NCBI GenBank assembly: GCA_902774685.1
Contig: CACYJH010000016.1
Coordinates: 1-35,818 of the forward strand
Direction: 5' to 3'
Source of the DNA: an uncultured Methanobrevibacter sp.
GTDB lineage: Archaea; Methanobacteriota; Methanobacteria; Methanobacteriales; Methanobacteriaceae
Length of the DNA: 35,818 nt
The number at the start of each line of letters is the position of its first letter. Position 1 is the first letter of the stretch. Below the pieces are notes generated by a model, which was not told where the DNA came from, made no database searches, and saw only the letters and a list, made by a program, of their open reading frames with translations. Made by a program: the position numbers and the translations under genes. Positions 1 to 8,897 of this stretch are shown one piece after another.

Positions 1-1
1 A

Positions 2-913
2 CAAGACTGTTTAAGAACCGGTAACTTAGCTTACGTAACCTTAAACTTACCAAGAATCGGATACCAATCCAGAGATGAAAATGATGTATTCGAATACTTG
101 GACAACTACATGGATTTAGCTGTTGAAACCTTAATGATCAGAAGAAACCAAGGTCTTAACTGTTTAAACAACTTTGATATCTTACCATTCTTAAATCAAA
201 AGGTTGATGGTGAGACCTATTACAGAATCCAAAACTCAACCTTGTCATTTGGTTTCTGTGGTCTTAATGAAATGTTGCTTGCATTATTCGGTGAAGGTAT
301 CGACAACCCAGATGCAAACAAATTCGGTATCAAATGTTTAGAATACATCAATGCAAGAGCAAAAGCTTTACAAGAAGAAACTGGACTCAGATGGTCTGTA
401 TTACAAACCCCTGCTGAATCCACTGCATACAGATTTGCTACATTAGATAAAGAGCAATTCGGAGATAAAGCAATCTTACAAGGTGACAATGGAGCTAACT
501 ACTACACTAACTCCTCACACGTACCTGTAAACAGTGACATTTCATTTGCAGACAAAGTTAAGATTGAAGGTCAATACCACAAATTAACTCCTGGTGGACA
601 CATCTTCCATGCATTCATGGGAGAATCCTACTCTGATCCTGATGCATTAATGAGCTTAACCAATAAGATTGCAAGAAAATCCGACATTGGTTTCTGGGCT
701 TACAGTTCCGCATTCAGTTTCTGCTTAAACTGTAAAACATTAATGAAAGGATTAAGCAACAAATGTCCTTCCTGTGGTGAAACTGCTGATGTAGAATGGT
801 ACGACAGAATTACCGGTTACGTCCAACAAGTAGGTCACGCTAAATCTGCAAACGGTGGATGGAACGCAGGTAAACGTCAAGAATTAATCGACAGACGTAG
901 ATTTGAACAATAA
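2..913 (+). CDS. nrdD: Anaerobic ribonucleoside-triphosphate reductase (class III), C-terminal part; 5' end outside window
   Basis: The reading frame is open from the left edge, so only the last 303 residues are visible; the family is usually about 700-780 residues. The enzyme reduces ribonucleoside triphosphates to deoxyribonucleotides in anaerobes, using a glycyl radical installed by NrdG. Visible support includes the conserved block VTLNLPRIGY near the start, a C-terminal zinc site with two CxxC pairs (CLNC and CPSC), and the glycyl-radical segment RITGY followed by NAGKRQELIDRRRF at the extreme C-terminus, as in archaeal NrdD. The radical glycine is the G of RITGY by homology. The gene ends normally with TAA and is followed by a hairpin and T-rich DNA. 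NrdG is not seen downstream. Codon use is that of a well-expressed gene (many AAC, ACC, TTC). Confident. Confidence 0.95.
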   Translation, partial: QDCLRTGNLAYVTLNLPRIGYQSRDENDVFEYLDNYMDLAVETLMIRRNQGLNCLNNFDILPFLNQKVDGETYYRIQNSTLSFGFCGLNEMLLALFGEGIDNPDANKFGIKCLEYINARAKALQEETGLRWSVLQTPAESTAYRFATLDKEQFGDKAILQGDNGANYYTNSSHVPVNSDISFADKVKIEGQYHKLTPGGHIFHAFMGESYSDPDALMSLTNKIARKSDIGFWAYSSAFSFCLNCKTLMKGLSNKCPSCGETADVEWYDRITGYVQQVGHAKSANGGWNAGKRQELIDRRRFEQ

Positions 914-1337
914 GTTCAATCTACTTTATCTTGTGATTGATCATTGAAAAAGTTTAATTTAATTAATTAATTTTCATAGGCATTGTTTTTTGCCTATTAA
1001 TTTTTAAATTTTATTTTGAAATTTATTTATATAGAGCTTGACTCTATTTTTCCACTTAATAGGGTTCTTTTCAAGAATCCTATTTACATCCTTTAATTGC
1101 TATTTTTTATAATTTTTAATTTCAATTTTATCATTTTCCAGATTTTTCTTGCGTTTGCAATTAATTTTTTATAAGATGATAATAAAAATATATAATATAA
1201 TAAATTATTAGGATATTTAACTTGAAATTAATATCAAATTTATACTAATTTATTACTTAATCATTGCTTTCATATATGGTTTGGAATATTGAAATCATTA
1301 AATTGAAAGCAGCTTTTATAATTATTATGGTGAAACG
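914..1337. other. Spacer between nrdD and lysS
   Basis: AT-rich spacer of 424 bases. It holds the nrdD terminator at 976-1012 and a TATA-rich stretch around 1185-1210 (AAAATATATAATATAATAAATTA) that could be promoter DNA. No credible ORF or RNA gene was seen. Confidence 0.5.
976..1012 (+). terminator. Hairpin plus T-rich tract after nrdD
   Basis: Seven-bp perfect stem ATAGGCA (976-982) / TGCCTAT (991-997) with a T-rich loop, followed by TTTTTAAATTTTATTTT. It lies 63 bases after the nrdD stop and is probably its transcript end. Confidence 0.6.
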
Positions 1338-2845
1338 ATGAAACATTGGATTGAAAGAATCGCTGATGAATTAAATGAAATGGATGTAGAAAAACATGTC
1401 ATAGCAAGTGTGAATTAGGAAACGATGCAGAAACAATTTGGATTGCAGATGACCATGACCCTCTAAGAAAAGTTCCATTCCCACTTCCTGAATCTTATGA
1501 CCAATACTTAGGTATGCCATACTCTATGATTCCATGTCCTGAAGGATGCTGTAAAAACTTTGTAGAACACTTTGAAAAACCTTTATTCAAAGTTCTTGAT
1601 TCTTATGGTATTGAAATTACTCCTAAATCTGGTTTTGATATGTATAAGGATGGATCTTATCTTGAATCAATCAGATTATCCCTTGAAAAGCACAATGAAA
1701 TCAAAGCCATTTTTGATCAATACAGAAGAGAGCCACTCGCAGACCACTGGTTGCCATACAACCCAATCTGTGAAAAATGTGGAAGAGTAAACACCACCGA
1801 AGCATATGACTTCGATGGAGACATTGTAAAATACAGATGTGAATGTGGTCACGATGGTGAGATGGACATCAAATCAGGTAACGGTAAGCTTACCTGGAGA
1901 GTTGAATGGGCAGCAAGATGGAAAATCTTCGGAACCACTTGTGAACCATTTGGAAAAGACCATGCAGCAGCGGGTGGATCCTATGATGTAAGTAGCGTAA
2001 TCTCTGAAGAGATTTTTGATTATCCAGCACCATATCCAGTTCCATATGAATGGATTACATTGGATGGTGAAGCAATGAGTAAATCTCATGGTGTATTCTT
2101 CACCCCTGAACAATGGTTGGAAATCGGACCTGCAGAAAGTCTTAACTATTACTTGTTCAGAAGCAAACCTATGAAATCCAAAGACTTCTCTCCAAAAATG
2201 CCATGGTTAGACTTTATGGACACCTTTGATAAGGTGGAAAGAGTATTCTATGATGAAGAGGAAGCTCCATCTGAAAAAGAAGGCAAAAAGTTCAAAAGCA
2301 TCTATAAGATGGCTCAAATCAAAGCTGGCTCTCCATTACCATTCAGACCTCCTTTCAGATTCTTGGTTAATGCTTATCAGATTGTTGGAGAAAAGGACCT
2401 TGAAAAGATCTTTGCAATATGCAAGAAAAACTCTCAATTGACCAAAAGCTTTGCAGATAAAGAGTTTGGAGACTTGACCGAACTCGAACTTGATCAATTC
2501 AGTGAAAGAGTAGACAATGTAATCGCTTGGTTAGAAAAATACGCTCCTAAATTCGTCAAGTTCCAAGTTCAATACGATTCCATTCCTAAATTGCCACTTC
2601 CAGATGATCAAGTTGCATTCCTAAAGGATTTAGCTGACTTGATGGAAGAAAAAGACTTCGCAGCTGCTGAAGAATTGCATGATGCAATGTATGAAGTTTT
2701 AGAAAGTCATGGATTGAAACCACAAAAGGCTTTCCAAGCTATTTACAAAATGATTCTTGGACAAAAGCAAGGACCAAGAGCAGCTTCATTCTTGCTCTCA
2801 TTAGATAAGGACTTTGTGGTTAAAAGGTTAAGACAAGAAGCATAA
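1338..2845 (+). pseudogene. lysS: Class I lysyl-tRNA synthetase, broken by a short deletion with frameshift that removes the HIGH motif
   Basis: LysRS class I charges tRNA-Lys and is normally about 530 residues. The natural start is ATG 1338, giving [19 protein letters not shown] then HVIAS, the usual N-terminus. The frame stops at TAG 1416-1418. Homology resumes in another frame at 1412 ([20 protein letters not shown]) and runs to TAA 2843-2845. The family residues expected between HVIAS and ELGND, about 28 including the HIGH-type ATP-binding signature (SGxxHIGN), are absent. The missing DNA would be roughly 80-85 bases with length 1 mod 3. The rest looks intact: two zinc-type Cys clusters (CEKC and CEC around residues 90-115 of the 1514 frame), the KMSKS-equivalent AMSKS, and a full anticodon-binding domain. 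The longest ATG frame is 1514-2845 (443 residues), which cannot be catalytic alone. This is either a sequencing/assembly deletion or true loss compensated elsewhere. The gene identity is certain; the broken state rests on this sequence. Confidence 0.85.
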
Positions 2846-2846
2846 A

Positions 2847-2880
2847 TCAAGCTTTTTCGGCCTTCGGCCAAAAGCCTTGA
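2847..2880 (+). terminator. GC-rich hairpin after lysS
   Basis: It starts one base after the lysS stop. The inner stem GGCC (2859-2862)/GGCC (2866-2869) has a UUC loop. The outer stem TCAAG (2847-2851)/CTTGA (2876-2880) is joined to it through A/U pairs with small mismatches. It is the most GC-rich spacer element in the window. Weak T-richness follows only after about 10 bases. Confidence 0.6.
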
Positions 2881-3105
2881 CCAAAATATTTTTAATAGTT
2901 GGGAGCACTTCCCTTCTTTTCTATTTTTATTTTTTTTATTTCCTATTTTTTATTTAATCTTATTTTTCTTTATTTTCCTATTTTTTCATTTTAATATCTC
3001 AAAATATTGTTCGTTAATATTAAAACTTAATTAAATTTTAAAAAATATAAGTTAATGTAAATTATAATTTTAAAAATAGTGTGTTCTTGAAAAAAGTATG
3101 TTTTT

Positions 3106-3148
3106 AAAAAAAGAAAAAGATGATTAATTAATTTAAAATTAATTAATC
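3106..3148 (-). terminator. Terminator hairpin for the coiled-coil gene
   Basis: The perfect inverted repeat GATTAATTAATT (3122-3133)/AATTAATTAATC (3137-3148) sits 10 bases past the stop of the minus-strand gene. Read on the minus strand it is followed by ATCTTTTTCTTTTTTT. Confidence 0.65.
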
Positions 3149-3158
3149 GAAAATACAA

Positions 3159-3989
3159 TTATCTGCCTCTAAGTTTGCTGAAGAATCCTTTGGAACTTTC
3201 TTCCTTAAGTTGTTCAGATAATTGTTGGTTTTTGTTTTTAAGAGAGTTGATTGTTTTGTCTTTTCCATTCAATGTAGTGCTTAACTTATCATAATCTCTC
3301 TTTTTATTGTCTAATTTACCATTTAGATCTTTAATTTCCGCTTCTAATTTAGCGATTCTTCCTCCAACTCCAGACATTTCTTCTTCGTATGCTGCTGCAT
3401 TTGCTTTAATCTTTGCAGTAAGTTCAGCAGATTCTGCCTTGAGTTTAGGAATAAGATTCTCTTTCAAGTCATCAATTTCAGAATTCTTGTCCTTCAATTG
3501 ATTTTGTTTTTTCTTGATTTCTTTCTCTTTATTGTCAATGACTCTGTCTTTAGCATCTAACTCTTTGTTCAAGTCATCGATTTGTTTGTTAAGGTCATCT
3601 ATAATTGATTTCTCTTCTTCAGATAAATCTTCTATAGATTCTAAATCAACTTCATTTTCATTTGCTTTAGCTTCAAGTTCAACAACCAACTTTTCAATTT
3701 CTTCAAGTCTTACTTTTGCCAGTTGAAGACCTGCGCCTTTTTTAGCTACACTTTCACTTAAGTCTGCATTGATTTCCAATTGATCGAAGTATTTTTTGGT
3801 ACTTGTTTCCAATGCATCAGTAAGCTCTACTTTCAATGCTTTTAACTGTTTGTTTTCTTTTTTCAATTCAGGAATGACTTCATTTGTCAAATGATTTAAT
3901 TCACTTGCCTGATTTTTGAGTTTCTCATCTTTTTCAGCTAATTTTGTTTTTAAAGTTTCAATTTCTTCTTCGGAAATAAAAACCACCAT
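3159..3989 (-). CDS. Cytoplasmic coiled-coil protein of unknown function
   Basis: 276 residues, almost entirely heptad-like K/E/L/I/N-rich helix (about residues 5-265), ending in a short basic tail SKGFFSKLRGR. There is no signal peptide or membrane segment, so it should be cytoplasmic. An internal duplication is visible. A first unit holds ASELNHLTNEVIPELKKENK (about residues 28-47), and a second unit holds SEIDDLKENLIPKLKAESAE (about 169-188), with the same order of charged and proline residues around the IPxLKxE core. The start ATG (3987-3989) has GGGTGGTC upstream; another ATG four bases earlier is out of frame. No enzyme motif was recognised. SMC/tropomyosin-like database hits would be compositional only. 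Its neighbour is a secreted ALP on the same strand, but the 379-base gap argues against an operon. Confidence 0.8.
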   Translation of the reverse strand: MVVFISEEEIETLKTKLAEKDEKLKNQASELNHLTNEVIPELKKENKQLKALKVELTDALETSTKKYFDQLEINADLSESVAKKGAGLQLAKVRLEEIEKLVVELEAKANENEVDLESIEDLSEEEKSIIDDLNKQIDDLNKELDAKDRVIDNKEKEIKKKQNQLKDKNSEIDDLKENLIPKLKAESAELTAKIKANAAAYEEEMSGVGGRIAKLEAEIKDLNGKLDNKKRDYDKLSTTLNGKDKTINSLKNKNQQLSEQLKEESSKGFFSKLRGR

Positions 3990-4368
3990 CCATGTTATTG
4001 ACCACCCAATATTCTTTTAGGATATCAGACAATCAATTGTTTTTCAAATTTCATTTACATTTCAATTTAACCATTTAAACAGCTAAATCTATAGATTTAA
4101 CCATTTTCTTAACAGCTAAATTGCATATTATTACATAATAATTTTATAGAAAATTTAAAAAATTATCTATATACTATTACTATTTAATTTTTTAATTATT
4201 AAGTTTTTATATATGATTACATATTTTTTGATTAGATATTTTCTGATTAGATATTTTAAAATTTTAATATTTTTGATTATGTATTTCATGAGTTCAGATT
4301 TTTAATCATAGAAATCTAAAGAGGGTTAAATTCTTTTCAGTTCTTTCTAATCTGAACTCAAACAGCTA
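3990..4368. other. Spacer between coiled-coil gene and first ALP
   Basis: A 379-base AT-rich spacer. It contains near-repeats of GATTAGATATTTT (around 4234-4260) and the long-range inverted repeat 4289-4360 at the 3' end of the ALP. Promoter DNA for the coiled-coil gene must lie here (TATA-like ATATATAAAAAC on the minus strand around 4206-4217). No ORF was seen. Confidence 0.45.
4289..4360 (-). repeat. 12-bp inverted repeat with a 48-base spacer at the ALP 3' end
   Basis: TGAGTTCAGATT (4289-4300) is exactly complementary to AATCTGAACTCA (4349-4360). It begins 9 bases past the stop codon of the 4369-6774 ALP on the minus strand. It could close a large 3'-UTR stem-loop or be a terminator-like structure. 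Confidence 0.55.
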
Positions 4369-6774
4369 TTAGATTACTTTTATTTTATTTGTAGATACAG
4401 TTGATCCATAAGGGTTAACTGAATTGAAGCCAGCTTTCAGAGTGTAAGTTCCTAAGTTAACTGTGATTTTAATTTTGACCTGTCCATTGCTGTCGGTTGT
4501 TTTAGTATAGGTTTTTCCATTAAATGTCAATTTGACCTTTTCATTCTTAATGGATTTTCCATCCTTCTCCTTGAATTGGACTGTCAAGTATGAATTTCTT
4601 TTTATGTTTTTATTGCTTACAGTAATCTTTGGAGATTTTACATAAACATTTATGGTTTTTTCAGAACTTAAATACTGTTTGTCTTCATTAAATGATATTT
4701 TAGCAGTGTATGTCCCTGCCTTGAGATTTATATTCAAGACAGCAATTCCATTTTTATTTGTAGTCCTGACATAATCCTTGCCTGTAATGTTAATGATGAC
4801 CTTTCTGGATTCCAATGCCTTCTTATTGACATCTTCCAGTTTTATGCTTAATTGGGTTCCGTTTTTGTAGTATTTTACAAGATCTTGAGCTATGATACTT
4901 GTTTTGTTTTTCAAAACACTTATCTGCACTGTTTTTTCAGCATTCTTATAATCGTTATCTATAAACATTATTTTAGCTTCATAGCTTCCTGGATTTGCAT
5001 TGATGGTAAAGGTAGCATGCCCGTTTTCATCTGTTGTTCTTGTGTAGGTTTTTCCAAAGATGATCATATTGACTGTTTTATTGCAAATTCCCTCATTGTT
5101 GCTGTCAGTTAATTTGACTTCAAGATTGTTATTGTCCTGATAATTCTTCTCTAAGTCATTAACTGCAAGATTGGAATCTTCTTTCTCTTTGACATTTATT
5201 TCCAATGTCTGATTGTTTATTTTCGCATAAACTGTTTTGGTATTTGCGTCAGGCAGGTAATTTATGCTTGCGCTTCCATTGACCAATCTCACTTCTTTAA
5301 TTGTTTTCCCATAATTGTTATAGAATTTGACAACTAAAGGCAAGTTGATGTCTTCATTGTATTCGTATGTTTCCTTTGTTTCATTGTCAAAGTAGTGTTT
5401 TAAGTTAACATTCAAGACATTGTTGTTTTCTCGATCAATTTCTCCATTGCTTGATGTAAATTCCATAACCAGCCATTTGCTTGCATTAATTTTCCATGAT
5501 TCGTATCTTTCACTGTGGGCAGAGTAATAGTAAGGGCTTATCTCATTTTGTCCCCACCAGCAATAAAGGACGCTTGCATTGTCATCCAAGGCGATGTCTC
5601 CATAGGTCTTTCCGCCTTGCTCCAACATAATTACATTTTCTACAATAGCACAGTTTTCCATTTTAAGCTCTGTATCAGGGAAATTGTTTGACACTGCACC
5701 ATGTGCTCCAACTTGGTTTCTTTCAAAAATGGTATTGTATGCTTCAGTTACAACATGCTGTCCACTTGGAGGCGCAAGAATTGCTGCTGCATAGAATCTG
5801 GATTTTCCTCCACTGAATATGCTGTTGTTAATTATCATGTAATTGTGATTGCTTATGGCTCCTCCAGTATAGTTTGTGGTTTGGTTTATGAAACTGCAGT
5901 TGTTTATTGTTGCATTTGCCAAATTAAGTATCGCTCCTGCAGAATATATTGCATAATTCTTAAAGAATACTGTGTTGTTGAAGGATGCAATTCCGCCACA
6001 TGCAACTGCTCCTCCCACTCCCTTTTCAGCAATGACATGGTTTTCTGTGAAGAAGGAATCTGCAATGTTTGTAATTCCTGCGGAATATATTCCTCCACCG
6101 TATTGAACTGCACTATTGTTGATGATATTTGACTTTATGATGGTTAATTTTCCATTGTTGCTGAATATTCCACCACCATTAGCGCTTGCATATGAATCTT
6201 TTACAGTACAGTTGATTAGGGTCAATTCTCCTCCATTATTCATGATGGCTCCACCGAATCCGTTTGCATCAGCATCGATATTTCCATTTATAAGATTCAA
6301 TCCAATCAATGTCAATTTGGCATCTGAATTCATTATGAATATTCTTGAGCTGTTTTGCCCATCAATAATTGTCTTGTTGGTCTTTCCTTCGATAGTCAAT
6401 CTCTTATCAACAGTAAGATTTAATCCATCAAATGTTCCTTCTGATAGGTATATGGTTGATCCGTCATTTGAGTTATCAATTCCCTTCTTTATTGATTTGT
6501 AAGGTTTATTTTTACTTCCATCTCCAGTTGAATCGTTTCCATCGCCAGAAATGTAAATTGCATTTGCTTCCTTCAGTTCATTTTCATCTGCTTTTCCTAA
6601 ATTATTTTCCAAATCGTCATCAATGCTTTCAATTGAATTTATCTCCTGATTGTCCCCATCGATAGTACTAATGATATTATCATTATAATTTTGATTAATA
6701 TCATTTTCAGACAATTCTACAGCACTGATAGAACTTATTAAGCAAAATAAAATAGTTAAAGATATTAATATCAT
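4369..6774 (-). CDS. Adhesin-like protein: beta-helix plus Ig-like domains, secreted
   Basis: 801 residues from the first ATG. The order is a hydrophobic signal segment (1-19, ending SISAVE), an acidic Asn/Asp/Glu linker (20-80), a parallel beta-helix of right-handed type with many N-N-x-x-I/NNSA turns (about 85-420, opening with the ALP hallmark GDGSKNKPYKSIKKGID), an intermediate region, then about three Ig-like repeats (about 520-801) with the recurring KTYTRTTDENG / YVRTTNKNG / KTYTKTTDSNG strand. There is no C-terminal membrane helix and no pseudomurein-binding repeat was recognised. It is probably a cell-surface protein held to the wall or released. The first ATG lacks a Shine-Dalgarno sequence and trims the usual basic signal-peptide start. 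In-frame upstream codons encode ISITNKIKKFS, and a GAGGGGG motif (6815-6821) precedes an ATT at 6805-6807, so initiation may be at AUU. Substrate or ligand is unknown. Confidence 0.85.
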   Translation of the reverse strand: MILISLTILFCLISSISAVELSENDINQNYNDNIISTIDGDNQEINSIESIDDDLENNLGKADENELKEANAIYISGDGNDSTGDGSKNKPYKSIKKGIDNSNDGSTIYLSEGTFDGLNLTVDKRLTIEGKTNKTIIDGQNSSRIFIMNSDAKLTLIGLNLINGNIDADANGFGGAIMNNGGELTLINCTVKDSYASANGGGIFSNNGKLTIIKSNIINNSAVQYGGGIYSAGITNIADSFFTENHVIAEKGVGGAVACGGIASFNNTVFFKNYAIYSAGAILNLANATINNCSFINQTTNYTGGAISNHNYMIINNSIFSGGKSRFYAAAILAPPSGQHVVTEAYNTIFERNQVGAHGAVSNNFPDTELKMENCAIVENVIMLEQGGKTYGDIALDDNASVLYCWWGQNEISPYYYSAHSERYESWKINASKWLVMEFTSSNGEIDRENNNVLNVNLKHYFDNETKETYEYNEDINLPLVVKFYNNYGKTIKEVRLVNGSASINYLPDANTKTVYAKINNQTLEINVKEKEDSNLAVNDLEKNYQDNNNLEVKLTDSNNEGICNKTVNMIIFGKTYTRTTDENGHATFTINANPGSYEAKIMFIDNDYKNAEKTVQISVLKNKTSIIAQDLVKYYKNGTQLSIKLEDVNKKALESRKVIINITGKDYVRTTNKNGIAVLNINLKAGTYTAKISFNEDKQYLSSEKTINVYVKSPKITVSNKNIKRNSYLTVQFKEKDGKSIKNEKVKLTFNGKTYTKTTDSNGQVKIKITVNLGTYTLKAGFNSVNPYGSTVSTNKIKVI

Positions 6775-7510
6775 TGAAAACTTTTTTATTTTATTTGTGA
6801 TGCTAATATTTTAGCCCCCTCATTTTTAATTTTTAATCAAAATAAAATCATATTCATTTCGTAATAATAATTTTTAAATTTAATTATTATATATTTTTTC
6901 TTTTAAAGTTAGGGGCTTAATCTTTCCAAATCAGGTGGTTAACTCTTTTAAGTTTTGTCTGAGGTCCTTTCATTATCAACATATTTATTTCATTTTTTCA
7001 CTTTTTTTAAAAAAGTTTATTTGAAATATTAGTTTTCAAATGCTATCGCAAGTTAAAATTATTATTAAACTATAATATTTATTACTTGAAATTTTTCGAT
7101 TTATGAGGTAAAAAATAGCTAATATTTTTTGGGAAAATTGTGTTGATTTTTATTAATTTTTTCATTGATTTTTTCATGAATTTTCATCAAATTTTTAACA
7201 TAACACTTGTTAATAAAAATCATTAAATATGGGTTAAATCTAAAATAATATTGTACTATTTTTAGAAAAAATTTCTAATCAAAATAGAGTTTAAATCTTG
7301 AAAATTTTTCAAATTTTCTTATTTAAATATTGTTTATTCTAACAATAAGATACATTTTAGGTTTATTTTCACAATCAAAAACCATATATTATCTTATTTT
7401 ACCTTAAATTCATTAATTAAGTTTTTTTACACTTCATTAATGAAAATTTTATAAAATTTAAAAACAGTTAAAAACAGTTAAAGACAAGAGACTAAGAAAG
7501 GTTGATTTAT
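6775..7510. other. Divergent promoter region, ALP / nucleoside kinase
   Basis: About 735 bases of very AT-rich DNA between divergently transcribed genes. It has the palindrome TTCATTAATGAA (7435-7446) and a doubled AAAAACAGTT (about 7460-7480) before the kinase. The Shine-Dalgarno-like GAGGGGG for the minus-strand ALP is at 6815-6821. No RNA gene or credible small ORF was seen. Confidence 0.5.
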
Positions 7511-8431
7511 TTGAGTATTAAAAAAGATTTATTGGCGGTTGGACATACTGCACTGGATTACATCATCACAGTTGATGAATTCCCTAAAGCTAATAACTCA
7601 GCACCTATGAAGACAATGAAAAACTTGAATGGTGGTGCTGCTGCAAATGTTGCAATGATTGGCGCAACTTTAGGAATGAAAACTGGTTTGATATCTGCTG
7701 TAGGATGTGAATTTATTGATTCTCATTATCATAAGAATATGCAGAAATTAGGTGTCGACACTGAAGCATTGATTATCTCCCAGGAAGAAAACACCCCTAC
7801 TGCATTTGTTATGACTAATAACAATCAAGATCAGATTAGCTATTTCTATTGGGGAGCTGGAAAGGAGTTTCATGACAGCGAGGTTCCAAGAGAAAAGATA
7901 AAAGAATTTAAGGCAGTTCATTTAGCAACAGGAGATCCTCATTTCAATTGTAAAGCCGGAATTGTAGCTAAAGAGGAAGAAAGGTTGGTTTCATTTGACC
8001 CGGGACAAGACCTTGGCATGTACAGTCCTAAAAAATTGAAGGAAGTCATTTCCAATGTAAATATCTTATTTGGAAACCATCATGAAATCAAACGTATTCA
8101 AGATTCTTTAGAAGTGGATATTAATGGTTTAATGGATTTAGGTCCAGAAGTTGTTTTAATGACTTGTGGTTCAAAAGGCAGTATCATCTATAGTCCTGAT
8201 GAAGGCAAAATAGATGTTGAATCTATTTATAGGCCTGCTGTAGACCCTACAGGTGCAGGTGACTCTTACAAGGCAGGATTTGTATCTAGGCTTATTTATG
8301 GGGCTTCATTAGAGGAAGCTGCTAAATTCGCTTCATCAGTTTCATCCTTTGTTGTTGAAAAGCAAGGATGTCAAACAAATATGCCTACTTATGATGATGC
8401 ATATAATAGAATGATTGAATTTTATAAATAA
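7511..8431 (+). CDS. PfkB/ribokinase-family carbohydrate kinase, probable nucleoside kinase
   Basis: About 306 residues, typical for the family. The PfkB signature 1 region NLNGGAAANVAMIG lies near residues 39-52 and signature 2 DPTGAGDSYKAGF near 245-257, where the Asp of GAGD is the catalytic base. The closest family I recognise is the archaeal nucleoside kinase group (Methanocaldococcus MJ0406-type), which phosphorylates nucleosides such as cytidine, inosine or guanosine with ATP. Ribokinase or another sugar kinase activity cannot be excluded. The start is inferred as TTG 7511: AGGT at 7499-7502 is 8 bases upstream. An in-frame TTG at 7502 overlaps that ribosome-binding site and is less likely. 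It is a stand-alone gene, 466 bases before thiC. Confidence 0.85.
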   Translation: MSIKKDLLAVGHTALDYIITVDEFPKANNSAPMKTMKNLNGGAAANVAMIGATLGMKTGLISAVGCEFIDSHYHKNMQKLGVDTEALIISQEENTPTAFVMTNNNQDQISYFYWGAGKEFHDSEVPREKIKEFKAVHLATGDPHFNCKAGIVAKEEERLVSFDPGQDLGMYSPKKLKEVISNVNILFGNHHEIKRIQDSLEVDINGLMDLGPEVVLMTCGSKGSIIYSPDEGKIDVESIYRPAVDPTGAGDSYKAGFVSRLIYGASLEEAAKFASSVSSFVVEKQGCQTNMPTYDDAYNRMIEFYK

Positions 8432-8897
8432 TCATTCTGCTATCTATTTTTTTACTCTTTTTTTATTGTTGTTTGGAGACAATTGTGCATTATTTTTTTA
8501 GATTTAATTTTTTGTTTTTTTCACTTATTGTTTTTTCATAATTTTTATACTCTCTTTTTCTTAAAAATATTTTAAAATTTAATAAAATGTATTTGATATA
8601 TATCAAAACTATTTGATAAAAAAGGACTCACAATGCTTTATTTTTGAAATAAATGCCTTAAAAAATAGATATGTTTATATGGGATAAAATACAGTAAATA
8701 GAATTATAAAATCAAGTTAAATAGAATTAAAATAAACTTTACTTTACTAAAATCTATTTGATTTTAAAAAAGTCAATTTTCAACACAATTTATAGAAAAT
8801 AATTGATTCTAATCTATTGGTTTTATTCGTCTATTAATTTCTAATTTTTAATTAATGACTCATTATAATCTAGCGTATCAATAAATGGAGAGAAAGA
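8432..8897. other. Spacer kinase / thiC with palindrome and promoter-like DNA
   Basis: A 466-base spacer. T-rich DNA after the kinase stop likely ends its transcript. The perfect palindrome TTTGATATATATCAAA lies at 8592-8607, followed by a half-site TTTGATA at 8612-8618. A TATA-like TTTATATG lies at 8673-8680, and a second TATA-like ATTATAAT at 8864-8871 close to thiC. No TPP-riboswitch core was found. No gene was seen. Confidence 0.5.

Larger units (their letters stand above)
2846..3158. other. Convergent spacer lysS / coiled-coil gene
   Basis: A 313-base spacer between convergent genes. It carries the lysS hairpin, a T-rich tract (2910-2990) serving as plus-strand termination DNA, and the minus-strand terminator at 3106-3148. 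No further gene was seen. Confidence 0.5.

Noticed and set aside
914..1337. tRNA or small RNA gene in the nrdD-lysS spacer
   Set aside because: No GC-rich cloverleaf or TTCGAATC-type arm; only the terminator hairpin is structured.
5701..6132. Cys-rich plus-strand frame opposite the first ALP
   Set aside because: Antisense shadow of repetitive beta-helix codons (Asn/Ile/Ser codons read as Cys/Val/Ile), no ribosome-binding site.
8700..8897. TPP riboswitch before thiC
   Set aside because: The conserved CUGAGA and ACCUGA-type cores are not present in the leader and the region is almost pure A/T.
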